This document shows, one piece after another, positions 46,981 through 58,926 of a stretch of 64,000 nucleotides of DNA. Numbering within the stretch: position 1 is the stretch's first letter; every line of letters starts with the position of its first letter. The notes under the pieces were generated by a model that worked only from the letters and a program-made list of their open reading frames with translations, was not told where the DNA came from and ran no database searches. Made by a program: the position numbers and the translations under genes. The stretch lies in contig OU342630.1 of assembly GCA_910589415.1 (NCBI GenBank), positions 62,864,186 through 62,928,185 on the forward strand, read 5' to 3'. This stretch comes from Malachius bipustulatus. Lineage: Eukaryota; Arthropoda; Insecta; Coleoptera; Melyridae.

Positions 46981-47722
46981 GAACCAAAGCTAAGCTCGAT
47001 AAATAGTATGGGGACTCTGCACCATCAATTTCAATGGTAAAAAAGTGGTTTACGGCATTTCGTTGTGGAGAGATTGTGGAATCGAGAGATTGTGGAAGCC
47101 ATATAGGCATTTCACATGGCTCCGTGGTTTCAATTTTGAATGATAACTTTTTGAGAAAGCTTTTGAGAAAGGTGCCTCGTTTGCTCACAATCGACCACAA
47201 ACGAAATCGTGTGACAACGTCTCAGGAGTGTTTGGCGTTGTTTAACCGCAATATGGATGAGTTTTTGCACCGTTTCGTAACCGTGGATAAAAAGTCGATC
47301 CACCACAACACACCAGAAACTAAACAGATGTCAAAACAGTGGATCTCTCGGGGCGACTCAGCGCCAAAGAAGGCCAAGGTGGGTTTGTCAGCCAATAAAG
47401 TCATGGTCACCGTTTTTTGGGATGCACGTGGTATAATCTACATTGACTACCTTCGAAAGGGCAAGACAATCAATCGCAAATATTATGGCAGCTTATTAGG
47501 TCGCTTTATGAGGATTAAAAAAAAAAACGATCGCATTTGGCCAAGAAAATAGTGTTAGTCCTCCAAGACTTTAAGGGTGCACACACGTGCAGTTTCAATG
47601 GCAAAAATTCATGAATTAGGATACGAATTGCTGCCTTATCCCCCAATTCCCCGGATTTAGCCCCGAGTGACTATTTCTTGTTTCCAAACCTGAAGAAATG
47701 GTTCGGCGGAAAGAGATTTGAC

Positions 47723-48270
47723 GGTAATCCTCCACTTGACGTCGCCGCTATAGTGCGCGTGCGCGGAATATCACATCAGCTGGCAGTTTAGAACACCAAA
47801 TGCATGCATAGTTGCCAGCTTTATTTACAATACCTATATTTGAGGGATCTACCTATTATCAAATAATGAACTTTTTAATCTTGATATTCAGGTCTTTGGT
47901 CAGGGTTCCTTTTTTTTTTCATTTTAAGGACATTTGAAGGAACAAAAACCTACCCTGACCAAAGACCTGATTTATAGTGATCCGCATTTTTTATTCGACT
48001 GGCCAAAATTTCCTTAAAATGAAAAAAAACCTTCCCTGACCAAAGCACCTGACATAAAATGTGTTTTTATTATCATGCATTAATAATAATTCCTTGATTA
48101 TCAACAAGGTAATTAATTATTATCAAGATTAAAAAGTTCATTATTTGATAATAGATCCTGCAAATAAAGATGATGGCAACTATGTATGCATTTGTTGTTC
48201 TAAACTGCCACCTGACCTGATATATTCCGCGCACGCGCATTATGGCGGCGACGTCAAGTGGAGGATTACC
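47723..48270. mobile_element. 548-bp long-TIR element inserted in mariner, 8-bp target duplication
   Basis: Ends are GGTAATCCTCCACTTGACG and CGTCAAGTGGAGGATTACC, and arms of about 160 bases (47723-47887 and 48110-48270) mirror each other throughout, including GCGCGTGCGCGGAATAT and GAACTTTTTAATCTTGAT. GATTTGAC is present directly outside both ends (47715-47722 and 48271-48278), an 8-bp target duplication. Removing the element and one copy makes the mariner reading continuous. An 8-bp duplication fits hAT, Merlin or P types; the GG..CC ends do not settle which. No transposase inside. Confidence 0.93.
47888..48052. mobile_element. 165-bp MITE nested in the long-TIR element
   Basis: Starts TCAGGTCTTTGGTCAGGG and ends CCCTGACCAAAGCACCTGA; the inner GTTCC, T-run and CATTTTAAGGA of the left arm are matched by TCCTTAAAATG, an A-run and CCTTCC on the right. 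A third copy of the terminus, CCCTGACCAAAGACCTGA, lies inside at 47953-47970, pointing to an internal duplication or a solo end. Confidence 0.75.
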
Positions 48271-48414
48271 GATTTGACTCCAATGATGAAATCGTTTTAT
48301 AAACAAATATCTGTTTTGACGACCTCGACAAATCTTATTTTTTGGAAGGGATATAAAATTGGAGAAACGTTGGACAAAGTGCATAGATCTCAAAAGAGAC
48401 TACGGTGAAAAATA

Positions 48415-51378
48415 AAATAATATTGTATCCAAAAACATGTGTTTCATTCAAAAACTACGCACATATTAACATAGTAAAACTCTTTTAAAACACTTTTACA
48501 ACAATTAAGGAAATTCGAAAAACCAAAGAAACACACCACGAACAGCGGTCAAAAAAAACATCACACATTTGTAAAGCAAGTAAAACCTTGACGATTGCAA
48601 GCCTCCTGTTTACAAAATTGGTACCTATAGAGTGTCCAGTTTAAGTTACAGTACATGAGGATTTTGGAAACGCTAACAGATACAGGGTCGATTGAATTAG
48701 AGAAAAGTTGCATTCTTTTATGCCTAATAAGAATCTCTGAAGGTAGCCGAAGAGCGTCAGAAACAGACACCCCTGTAACTAAGACCAAGAAAAGACAAAA
48801 GAAAAAAAAAACAAAAAATTTGAAAATTCATCGTGGTTTTTGTATTTTTATTTTTTATTTTGAGTATTTCTAAAGATGTTTATTCCAACAGTTTAGTTTG
48901 AATATTTCCCATTCATTTACCCATGTAGGTACCTCATCAAAACATCTCATGTTGTTTTCAAGTCGGTGCGAAGATGTTCATTATTTTTTCAAAATCGCAG
49001 ACACATTTTCGTCATTATGTGATGGGTTTTCGGTTTTCTTGATTTCTTTTTATCGAAAAACAATGAAAAACAATAAGGCCCCATAAGAAAAAGAAAAATT
49101 GACGACCCTTTCTCAAAATTTAAAGTACCAACACTTGTTTTTTGACAATTGCCAAAAATAATTGTTTTTCACGTTACCAGTAGAGGCAAGCTATGGGCAA
49201 AAGGGTAGGTTAAAGAGTAAAATGGGCTAAAAAATATGATTCACTGATACTTATAAGAGGAGAAACCAAAAATCTTATTTTGATTCTTATAATGTGATAG
49301 TACTCGTAGTATGACGTTTGAGAAGAGAAAATATTAAAATGTAATTAAATTATACTTACGGGGATTTAAATAAAGCAGGGTACAATGAGATCAAACGTAA
49401 TATATCGACTCCTTGCTTCAACAGCTTAGAAGTACATCTCTCACTCTCCGGTGTTGAACACAATCCCCTATCAAGTGTTTAAGTATTCATTTTTAAGAGA
49501 GTGCCAGAGCCAGACAGTTATAATGGGCCTGTTTGAGTAAGTATACACTTCCCGAGTCTGGGAGTCTGGAGAGGTTAACGATTGAAATATGGTCTGTGGA
49601 CTTAATAAGTACCTATGCATTTTATGATGCATTTATGTAAGTAATTACCTCAATTAGGCTGAGTCAATAGAAAAAATGTAAATTTTATTTATCAAGTGGA
49701 GAATTCCCTTACCAAAATGAGAAATTTGTAAGTAGATGTTTCTAAGCTATATATAGTGAACATATTATAAGAGCCATACATTTATTGCGATGGTAATACC
49801 AAAAGTTTCATGAAAAATAAACATATACTGTAAAATGTAGCGAGTTTAGTAGCGGCAGACATCTTGCAGATAATTCTTAATACTAGCATACAAATTTGCA
49901 AATAAGGTCACGGTTTTTCAGTCTCTTCTCAACGTCCTATACTTACGTATTACAGGAAAAGTTGGTACATAGAACTCAATTAGCAATGCTTTTTAAGTGT
50001 CAGAATTTAGTAGAACAATGGTTTGTTAGTGTGCAACAGTCGAGAATGCGGGGAAAATGCGAAAATATAACATACCTACCTAAAGTGACATCATTGTTCA
50101 TGTTTATATGCAGCGACAGGCTACAGTAGCTACTTGTTTCAAACTCTTCAAGTACTGTAGTACTGTATTTTTTTTTATAATTATTGCATGAGTCAAATGG
50201 AGACACATTCTCACCACTCAGGTCTGCTTGAAAATATTTACTTCACTCAAGTCTCGTTGATTTCAAATAGAGAGAAACCAGAAATAACTTTTTGTGTAGT
50301 ACATGAAAAAATATTCCAACTGTCCTCCCATCAGCCTTATTGACACAACCTTATTATATTCTCGAGTAAGTACTTGATAAAAGGTTCCGGTTCGAATCTA
50401 GTCTCCTGAGAGACTTTGAAGGATTTATATGAAGAGGATTTAATTTAAAGAAGTGGTAATAAGTAATCTGGAACATAATATAAATTCTTAAAACTTCACA
50501 AGAAGTTACTATAGGTTCTCTTTTTACTCTCTCAGTTTATTACCCTCTCAGTTTATTACCATGCAGTCAGTCTAGCAGAAAATCGAAAGTAATAGAATTT
50601 AATTTTATAAATTAACGATTTTAAACGTAAAATTAGGTAATAATAAATTATAAGAAGAGTATTAATAATTTGGACTGTTATGTTCAAAATGCTATAATCG
50701 AATAAAAACGATTCTGTAATCATTCATAGTCCCAAATAATCCTATTTTCCCGACAAGTCCTTGGATTGTTCGAAGACGCCTACGTCCGCTTATCTGCGAC
50801 TTTCAGAACTTGTCACAATGCGGCTTAGAAATGTGATTTAAGCGGCGGATTGTTTAATGTCCTCCATCTAATATTGGCTTCCACTGGGAATCAATTACAA
50901 TTAGATAATATTACTCTTCAGTCCAGGACCATAATTCCAGGAGTCACTTTAGATTCCAACTTCCACAAAAGAAAACAAACTGTAAATTAAACCGGACCTT
51001 TGTCTCTCTAAGTGCCTTACTTTGGCGATATTCTTTGATTATCAGGGGCTCTTAAATTTTGCCAGTATATTTAGAACTCCGACGACTGACAAAGGAGACA
51101 GACATGTCCTTCTCGAGTCTCTTCATTGTGAGCCTCCAATTATTTCAATTATTATTCTTCGATTGAGTTATCAATACTTTTGAAGAAAAAATGGCTGTAA
51201 TTTTTCAAATAAAATGTTTCAAAGAGAAATGCAAAAAGGTTCAGGCTTCAAGGAAAAAGATATTAAGAAAGGAATATTGTTTTTACATTTATAACGGAAT
51301 AAAATGCAAGAATTTATTTCCATATCTTCATAATTTACATTGTCTTGGAGACGTCAAAAAAATTTAGTTACGTAATAT
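48415..51378. other. No gene recognised
   Basis: AT-rich stretch; reading frames are short and without resemblance to known families. I see no RNA gene. Confidence 0.4.
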
Positions 51379-51584
51379 ACAGGATGTACCACGATATGAC
51401 TGTCATAGCCTGGGACTGTGTTGCTGGGGCGATTTCAAGACTTTGACAAAATATGGTCGAGTTTGGGTTTCACGTTTTTTGATTCTAGTTCTGCTCCTTT
51501 TCACTTTTCGACGAACAATACCTTTTTTTGGAAACTGCATATTTTCAGTTAGAGCCAAGATATATAACTGGTACCGCGGCAAAA

Positions 51585-51880
51585 AGCAGCCAAAAGTCTG
51601 GGAGTAACACTAGATGAAGAATTTTCATGTCTCAAAGTGCTTACGATCTGCATTTTCAAAGCTAAAATTGATTCAACCAGAGATTTACTTTTAATCAAAA
51701 GATGAAATTAATTCTGAGGAATTTACTGGTAATGTCATCTTTTAGGCATTGTGACATGGTATATAGGCCATATTTGATGTCGAGGAAGCTGGCACGAATT
51801 TGAGAGCTTGAAATGAAATCAATAAAAGGAAGGAAATAATAAGGTATCACAGAGATATAACAGAGTGGTTTCCAAGTTGG
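51585..51880 (+). pseudogene. Non-LTR retrotransposon pol fragment (post-catalytic RT region)
   Basis: The plus strand reads AAKSLGVTLDEEF, the block that follows the RT catalytic site in jockey/CR1-like elements, then with frame changes LRNLLVMSSFRHCDMVY and RKLARI.ELEM, matching the expected succession of conserved stretches. Several stops and shifts. A degenerate fold-back terminus (TATACAGGATGTACCACG, 51377) lies 200 bases upstream. Confidence 0.6.
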
Positions 51881-51884
51881 ATAA

Positions 51885-54140
51885 GAGTGTGAAAAATGTA
51901 TGAAACGTATCCTCTCTCGCTCTTCATTTTTTTATACTCTCTGACAAGAAACCAGAAACATATAGCTAATTCAGTCGTCATTTTTTTTATATTTTTGAAA
52001 GAGAATCTTGTAGCACAGAATTAGGACAGTTTCCGCAACACTGTTACCACTAAGTCCGGGCATACCTTAATCAAAGAATCTGGGTATGAAGTAACTAGAA
52101 AGAGACAACGATAGGAACCGCCATTTTGCTAGACGATCACATTTGATTTGTTACAAAAGATCGAAAGGCTTAGGGGGTGAACGTTACAAAATGAATGAGG
52201 TTAATCATTCTGCGTTCAAGAATATTAACGGACACTGTTTGGTGTGGAGTTGATGTTTGTGGCTCTGACCTTGCTGATTCTGTTTCATCTTGAGATGGAT
52301 TTTCTTTTGAGCTGACCGCATGGGGGGTTACAGCGGCTGTTGTGCTTTAGTTGATCTAGATGCTGTTATGGGTCTTGCACCTCCTGCTTGATTATTATAG
52401 AGCTTGATGGATGCTTGATGGATTGCCGAAACTCTCCAGAGTCAGCTACCTGAATCGTATCATTAAGTGGCGAGTACGAAATAAATTTTATTGTTATTTT
52501 TGAAGAATTTTAAATAAGACAATATAATTAGTTGAATAAGCATTTAGTTAAATAGACTCGTGGCCATCCAAATAGTGCACACATAAATATCTAAAGAAAA
52601 CCAGTAAACCGGCATAGAACATAATAACTCTTCTCAGTATAGCAAGCAAATCAGATAATAGGTCATGTGGAAGTGGGTTGGAAAATGAAACTTCGGAACA
52701 AATACTAGGTCAATGCGAAGTAATTGCTCGCGCGAGATATGCCTTACTTGGCAGTAAAGTAAGTTATAACTTCGGTTTTGACGAATGATAAATCTCCTAG
52801 ACAAATATGTGCGCATCTGATTCCAGAAATAGGATCACATCTCCATGTCCATTCCATTGGCCCATTTGGAAAATGCAAACTAAATCAATATTTTTTTCAA
52901 CATTTATTCTATTATAGCAATGGTTGCTAGTGCCAAGGGTTTGTATTATATAATAATTTTATGTGCATTATAGGTACCTACACCCATTTACTCGTATGTG
53001 GTTTTAATCATTATAAGTACTTCAATACCTTCAATAAAATGGCACTGTTCATAAAGAAAATGCTAATAACGAACTGGAAGTCTTCTCACCCAAGTGTCAT
53101 CGAAGTAATAAATCTTACAGAGACAGTTCAGCAGCTGATAGGCAAAGTTGCAATTTGTTGCACTCTCCTTGTTAACCCTGGTGACAGGGGTTTAACTCAA
53201 TTATAAATGCAAACTGAATTATAAAACCCATGCACTCAATTATTATCCAGAAGTAGATGTTAGTCTTTTACAACCGTAATAATTCAGTTTTACGTGATAT
53301 ATTGATTGATACTTACCAACACAACTTTATCTTGTAATTTTTCGAATACGTTACACCTCAAATAACTGTCACAGGAGAAACGTTATTCAAAAGAGCAATT
53401 TTGTAAGAAGCTGATCGAATAATGAAATATCAACATTTCTGCGATATTTTATAAAATTTATGTTTTCAACCCTTACTTCGTAGAATCTCTGCATATTTAT
53501 TGATTATGAATAAATATTAAAATTCATAATCAATAAATATTTTATAATTTTCCTAACATGTACTATAGCTACCCTGTACCTAATAATTATACCTTGAAGT
53601 ATGTAACCGACTATACTTTAAAAAGTAAGAGAGTATTAACGGCCCCATTCTTATTTATTTAGAGATTGCTCAGGGGTGGGATTCCTACAGGGCCAGGGGA
53701 ATAGAATTATACCCATATACTCGTATATCATTTCTCCCTCTTGTGTGTGGAAAGCACTTTTTGGGGCCCATTATTTTCTAATAATAGAAAAAACACAAAA
53801 ATATCGATCCTAAGAGGAGATTTAAGAAAAAAATTAATTATTTATGATGGTCCTTTCTTGAATTTATTAATTTACGATTTTCGAACTTTTCGAACTTTCG
53901 CGTCTCCCTCAAGATTTTATTGGTGGCCAGCTCAAGTACCCCCTTAATACACTACTTGACTGATTTCCACCTGAAAGCGTGCAGAGGTAATTTGACTGTT
54001 GTTTCAACATTTTTCATCTTTTATCAGTAAAAAAAAAACTTAAATTATTCACAAATGAAGGCTAGTTCGGAGACAAATTGATTTTTATTCAATTTCCCCC
54101 CTTAAACCAGTTTCCTGAATACATTTCAATTTGAGTAATT
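51885..54140. other. No gene recognised
   Basis: I see no supported gene. The stretch includes one perfect hairpin described separately. Confidence 0.4.
53493..53540. repeat. Perfect 18-bp inverted repeat hairpin
   Basis: ATATTTATTGATTATGAA at 53493-53510 is exactly reverse-complemented at 53523-53540 with a 12-base spacer. It is AT-rich; it could be a small MITE core or a template-switch product. Confidence 0.8.
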
Positions 54141-54419
54141 TTTTATGCTCAACACTTCAGTAACCGTTCCAGTCGGTACCCTTTTATTAACTAATTATTT
54201 CTGTGACGATCATTTCGATCGGTTGTTGTCGGTTGCACATCGTGACGAACGGCGGTACTACTATCTTTCGTCTCCATTCGCTTCGGTTGTTGGTTGCCTA
54301 TCTGCTGGTAGGTTCAAGGCTTTAAATAAGGGCAGCAGTCGGATGGTTGATTAAATCCTTCCTAAAAGTCACGAACAGACAATTCCTGATGATTTTGATT
54401 AATTTTATTAATAATGTAC

Positions 54420-54745
54420 AGCAACTAAACAATTCTTTCCTTCACTCAAGGAGTAAAGGAAAGCCTTTTTCGCCCCCTTTTTCCTGGGTGCCCTTTGCAA
54501 ACCAGGATTCTGTTTTAATGACGTAAAGGACCAGTAGACCGGACGCGTAGGCGGTGCCATCCACCATCTAGCACGTTAATACCTCGGTTAATACCATGCT
54601 AGTACCAGTACCAGCACTCCAGCAATGAGACAATGATCCGGGCGCTCCAGGAAGATCCTCGTGGAACTGTGTTGTCTTTTAGAGACAGGGAACATCACCA
54701 CCTGTTTCACTAAGTTAAGTAATTCTACCCTTCACTTGGTGCTTT
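54420..54745. repeat. Dispersed repeat, diverged copy 2
   Basis: GGAAAGCCTTTTTCGCCC, GGGTGCCCTTTGC, GGATTCTG, an ACC-rich run (CTAGTACCAGTACCAGCAC), GTGGAACTGTG and CTGTTTCACTAAGTTAAG align in order with 41740-42120. The upstream part (54160-54355) also recalls 40575-40800 (GTAACCGTT, then GGCTTTAAATAAGG). A decayed LTR is possible. Confidence 0.35.
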
Positions 54746-54888
54746 AATTTCTAATTATTCATGCCATTGCTTATCATAAATTTGCTCATAAAAACTTTAT
54801 TTATACTGATATTTATAAAATTTCACGTATCACCCTGAAAAATAGGGTCTTTTTTTGTTGAGGATTTATTTTTCAATTTTAGGTATAA

Positions 54889-55119
54889 TAAAGGTCTATT
54901 TATATCTAACTAATTTAAAATTAATATCTAAAGGACACGGACCGGGTGTTCAACGATTTTGAATGGCTGCATTCACATCTGACGGTGACGTTTTGTTGTA
55001 ACTCCGTCCCCGTCAAATGTAAATACGTCAATTCAAAATCCATTATTATCAATAAAAATGCAGGTCCACGTTGGATACTCGGCCCGTGTCCGTGCCGTCA
55101 CATGTGAATAGACCTTTAA
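54889..55119. mobile_element. MITE, about 230 bp
   Basis: The outer ends TAAAGGTCTATT and AATAGACCTTTA are exact complements, and a second mirrored block lies inside: GGACACGGACCGGGTGTTCAACG (54934) begins as the complement of CGTTGGATACTCGGCCCGTGTCC (55069-55091), with TTTTGAATGG/TTCAAAATCC near the centre. The interior is relatively GC-rich and non-coding. Superfamily undetermined. Confidence 0.75.
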
Positions 55120-55124
55120 ACAGA

Positions 55125-56585
55125 AAAATAAAGAACTGACTTGCGAAAATTAAATCTAAATACCTTGGGACTATTCAAAGTTATCCTCAATCAAAATCAG
55201 TCAAAATTATGGGTGCGACACTTTCATTTTTGCGTATTAGAGTTTATTAAATTTTTTCCTCCCCTATTCTGGGAAGAATTATGCCTTCATTTTTTCTGTT
55301 GAAGTTAATGCTTCTGCTAATGCTTCTCAGGAAGCATTATTACCACAATTATATGCTGCTCGCGTTATTGGTTCGAATCTTTGTTTTTCCATGTATTTTT
55401 TCCCATAAGTAATGGTCCATAACTGTCATAGTAGACTTATTCATATTGTCAAAATATTTTGGCGTGTTGTTATCAATATTGTTTATATTGTTAGGCAACT
55501 ACTACAGGAAAATTAAGCAAAAAAGGTCGATATCCAGAAAAAAATCGGGACAGCAATTTTATGTAACATTTCGTTAGGGGACCCTTGAAGCAGCCCTTTT
55601 CCAGCACCCCCACCCTTGAGCATTTTGAGATGGGTTGTTTTTACGAATCGATTCTGAATCTGTGAGTCACCTTCGAGAAAAACAGGAAAAAGTGTTCATT
55701 TTGTGTTATTATTTTCGTAATTTATTATTTCATTGACTTTAACAATAAAAATTACAATAAACAAAAACGGCAAAAATTAAAAAAATAACCCATTTTGAAG
55801 TCATAGACAAGGCTATTACAAAAATAACATCACAAACTGAAACTTTTTTCTCGATTTTCTCAAAGATGGCTCAGACAGATTCATATTGTAACTATATCAA
55901 CAGAAGCAGCTTTCCTGTCTGAACATGTGAATTTTCCATATTTCAACAAAAACAATTAAAATAATGCGTGACCATCATGAGAGAAAAAATCCATCTTCAG
56001 AGGTGAATATTTCGAGAACAGGACTTTCTGGGGGGGTGACGCTCATGGAGACTTTTGATCTACTAATCTAGTGCTACTGGTCCCCAAAGTTACATCAAAT
56101 TTAACCGCGAAAGCCAATTTCCATAAGGATTCTGCAGTGTCCTTTCAACTCTGCAATTACAAATATTTACCCCTTTATGGGGGTAAATTTCACGTCCTAG
56201 CGCAAAATTTCATTTGTAAAAAAAAAAAAATATCTTGTAAGAATCTACACATTTTTTTTGTAAGGTTAACCGTTTAGCCGCTAAATCGATTAGCAAAAAA
56301 AGCCTCTTTCAAAAAATTCTCAAAGGTGGGGATGCTGAAAAAGTGACTCCAAGCTCGGGAATTTACGAAATGTAATGTAATTAAGGTCCTTATGTACCCC
56401 CGGTATTCTTCTGTTCATTGGTATTTTAATAAAACGTAAGCTAAGCAGAATACTGTAACTGTATTACGTAAGAAAATAAAAATACACTAAAGCAACTGAG
56501 TAAGCAAATATTGACAAAACACAATTTTTGACATTCCGATACATTCACAAAACACAGACAGTCATAGTGGAGACTTTTATAACAA
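55125..56585. other. No gene recognised
   Basis: AT-rich with homopolymer runs; no feature supported. Confidence 0.4.
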
Positions 56586-56589
56586 TTCT

Positions 56590-57000
56590 TACAGCCGACT
56601 TCCGCATACATCATTCGGCTCGACTCCGTGAACTAATTTCGGACACACATAAATTCCGGGTTGATATGCCGGCATGTGTGAGAACTCCGAGGTTTCCGGG
56701 ACTCGGCACGCGCGGCCAGATTGCATATTAGAGCCCAGCACTCGGCGCGCAGGGAGATTAATGTCAATGTTGCCGGGTAAGCAGTTCCGCTTCCAGGGAG
56801 CTGATGGATTCAGCGACTTCGTCCTCAAGCTGTCACATGACGGTGGGATACGTCCTGCTTAAGCCGCGGGACAAGCGCCGGTTTAGCCGGATAATCATTC
56901 CCGAGCAGAAGGTCCTGAGTTCGAATCTGAACTTCGAAAGTCAAAGACCATCCTGGATGGTTGAAAGTGATCCATTATCATGCAAGATGTCTTAAAAGTG
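56590..57000. other. GC-rich segment with a tRNA-like B-box
   Basis: About 400 bases richer in G, C and CpG than the surroundings (GGCACGCGCGGCC, GGCGCGCAGGG). GAGTTCGAATCTGA near 56921 resembles a pol III B box and AAGCGCCGGTTTAGCCGG lies 50 bases upstream where a box A could be. A tRNA-derived SINE is possible, or a host exon or promoter; frames on both strands are short and unrecognised. Confidence 0.3.
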
Positions 57001-57761
57001 GCTCATATGGCCAGTTGGTTGACGCAAGTTTGACGACGATTTTTTCTCATCGTGACGTATAAATTAACGAAATAAATTAGATCAAAACACTATTTTAGCA
57101 AAACTTCATCTACCGTTGTAATTTAGAATTAATTTACATGCTATTTAGCAATTTGCCTTCGTTTACCGAACCACCGCCAAGCTGTGTATTTTTTGCAGTT
57201 ATGAGTCATAACACGCACAAACTTCATCGCGAAGAATATTTCCGTCGTTTGTTGCTTTAAAATTAATTCTGAATTTTAATGATTTGCAATTATTTAACGT
57301 GTAGAAACTGACAGTCTTTATTAATGGAAATTTTAGTATGAAAGACGCCAGTACCTGATGTGGAGCATATTTAGTTCTATAGAGTGTGCTTGCTTTCACA
57401 AAACAAACATGCAATGATGTGTTTAACGGCATGAATTATATTAACTTTCCGTACAGATGTGAATTTCCCACAAGGAAATGTGCGTTATCCGTCCTGTCGG
57501 TCTGTGACAGAGCCAATTCTTGTTAGCGGTAATGCCGCTCTTCAGTACGACGGATCATATCATATCGTATTGTATTCATACATCTCTTGCTTGGAATATT
57601 TATTGAAGATATTCCGTAGTTTCCCATCAAAGATGCAAGCAGCACTTTGATGTTTACATGTTGACCTATATATTATGAAACATTATTTTTCGTCAAAGAC
57701 AAAGGTCAATAACGGTTAAGGCTTAAGGCATATTCGAGTTCAAGTCAACTCGTCTTCCTTT

Positions 57762-57953
57762 TGTGGACCCTACCTCTCCAGGGCCGATGACGAATGATCA
57801 ACTGATATCACGACTGACGAATAATTACTTATCGGGTAGAGCTCGTAGAGTGCGGACTATCAGATTGTTCCTAAATGAATAGTACCTAACTAATTATCGT
57901 GAATATATTGCTAAAATAGTATTAGTGCCTTTTATTAACGCCCACCGTCTACA
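57762..57953 (+). repeat. 5' LTR of the Gypsy derivative
   Basis: 192 bases, TG...CA ends, short for an LTR. It is followed by TCAGAAGTGGTTGAACCG; the TGGTTGAACC part is a candidate primer binding site, which I cannot assign to a tRNA. Confidence 0.93.
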
Positions 57954-57970
57954 TCAGAAGTGGTTGAACC

Positions 57971-58504
57971 GTGAAAAGTGTTCGTAGTTATTGTTCTCCT
58001 ACTATGCCCAGGAAAACAAAAAGATCGAAGAGGCAGAGGTCCTCTTCATCGTCATCCTCTACGTCAGAAACATCAACAACGTCAAGCAGTAGCACCAGTA
58101 GCAGTGACTATCGTAGAAAACGTAAGGTATCTAGAAAATCAAATTCGAAAGATAACAAAGTGCCAGACACATCCGCAGATGAAGTTATCAAAAACTTACG
58201 AGACATATTTGTGATTTTTGGAAACCCAAAACGAATAATTACAGATGCTGGAAAAGCATTCACCTTAAATGATTTCAAACATTTTGTCGACTCAAAAGGT
58301 ATAAAACTATTTGTCAATGCTGTAGGACTACCCAGAGCAAACGGCCAAGCCGAAAGAGTGAACAAAACTATTCTAGAGGCCCTAGCAACGTCTAACACGG
58401 ACAGCGAAACTGATTGGGATACAAAAATAGCTCAAATACAACAAGGGATAAATAGTTCAAAACACCGAATTACTCTCAACACTCACCAGCAGAATTACTG
58501 TTAG
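57971..58504 (+). pseudogene. Gag-start/integrase-end fusion ORF of the Gypsy derivative
   Basis: The 177-codon frame has a second Met at residue 12 (MPRKTKRSKRQRSS) that may be the natural start. Residues about 12-65 are a basic and Ser/Thr-rich tract as found at the start of some Gypsy gag proteins. From about residue 73 the sequence is integrase: NLRDIFVIFGNPKRIITDAG gives the second catalytic aspartate and NGQAERVNKT the glutamate. The first aspartate and the zinc-binding domain are missing, so it is not catalytic. A frameshift at about 58470-58486 sends it to a stop; the correct frame goes on in the next entry. Confidence 0.88.
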
Positions 58505-58890
58505 GTTATCACCTTAAAACCGACGGCGACATTCATACACACGACCAAAGTGAAGACAATATTTTGGACGTGACGAAAATCCGACGTCAGACAGCCAAAC
58601 GTCTAGAAGCGAACCGGATCAGTCAAAATTTGAATTTCAATAAAAAGCGTGCTCCGCCCAAATTTTTCAACATCGGAGATCTAGTGCTCATAAAGGTTAC
58701 AAGTTTCCCTGCAAACAACAAAAGCAAGAAGTTATTACCAAAGTTTAGAGGCCCCTTTAAGGTTGTCGAAGTTCTACAAAACGACCGCTATAAAGTGAAA
58801 GAAGATCCACACACTCAGAGATCAAGCCGTCCCTATGAAGGTATCGCTGCCCTCGAGAACATGAAACCGTTCCAGTTCCAGAAACGTTAA
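58486..58890 (+). pseudogene. Gypsy integrase C-terminal part, after frameshift
   Basis: From PAELLLGYHL (58486) the shifted frame runs open to TAA at 58888-58890, with a Met at 58564. It ends the catalytic core and then shows FNIGDLVLIKV and LLPKFRGPFKVVEVL, the GPY/F-type DNA-binding module of Ty3/Gypsy integrases. No chromodomain follows. The frame offset relative to the preceding ORF is a single small indel. Confidence 0.85.
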
Positions 58891-58926
58891 AGACGATCAA
58901 TAGTCCGCCCTCAACTGCTACAGTTC

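Larger units (their letters stand above)
46985..48412 (+). pseudogene. Mariner transposase pseudogene (D34D type), interrupted
   Basis: Coding resemblance starts near 46998 (YGDSAPSIS, MVKKWFTAFRCG) but most of the helix-turn-helix region is deleted: RCG runs straight to IGISHGSVVSILND. The catalytic part follows: VPRLLTIDHKRNRVTTSQECL, the first aspartate in FVTVD (residue after which W is lost), the second in LQDFKGAHT where HQDNA is expected, and the third in DLAPSDYF (47655-47675). Frameshifts occur near 47510-47545 and near 47645. The reading breaks at 47722 where another element is inserted, and resumes after 48270 as FDDLDKSYFLEGI (48305-48345), ending near 48412. Termini are not identified. 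Long dead. Confidence 0.9.

Noticed and set aside
47034..47552. Active mariner transposase
   Set aside because: The helix-turn-helix region is deleted, there are frameshifts before the third aspartate, and two further elements interrupt the gene.
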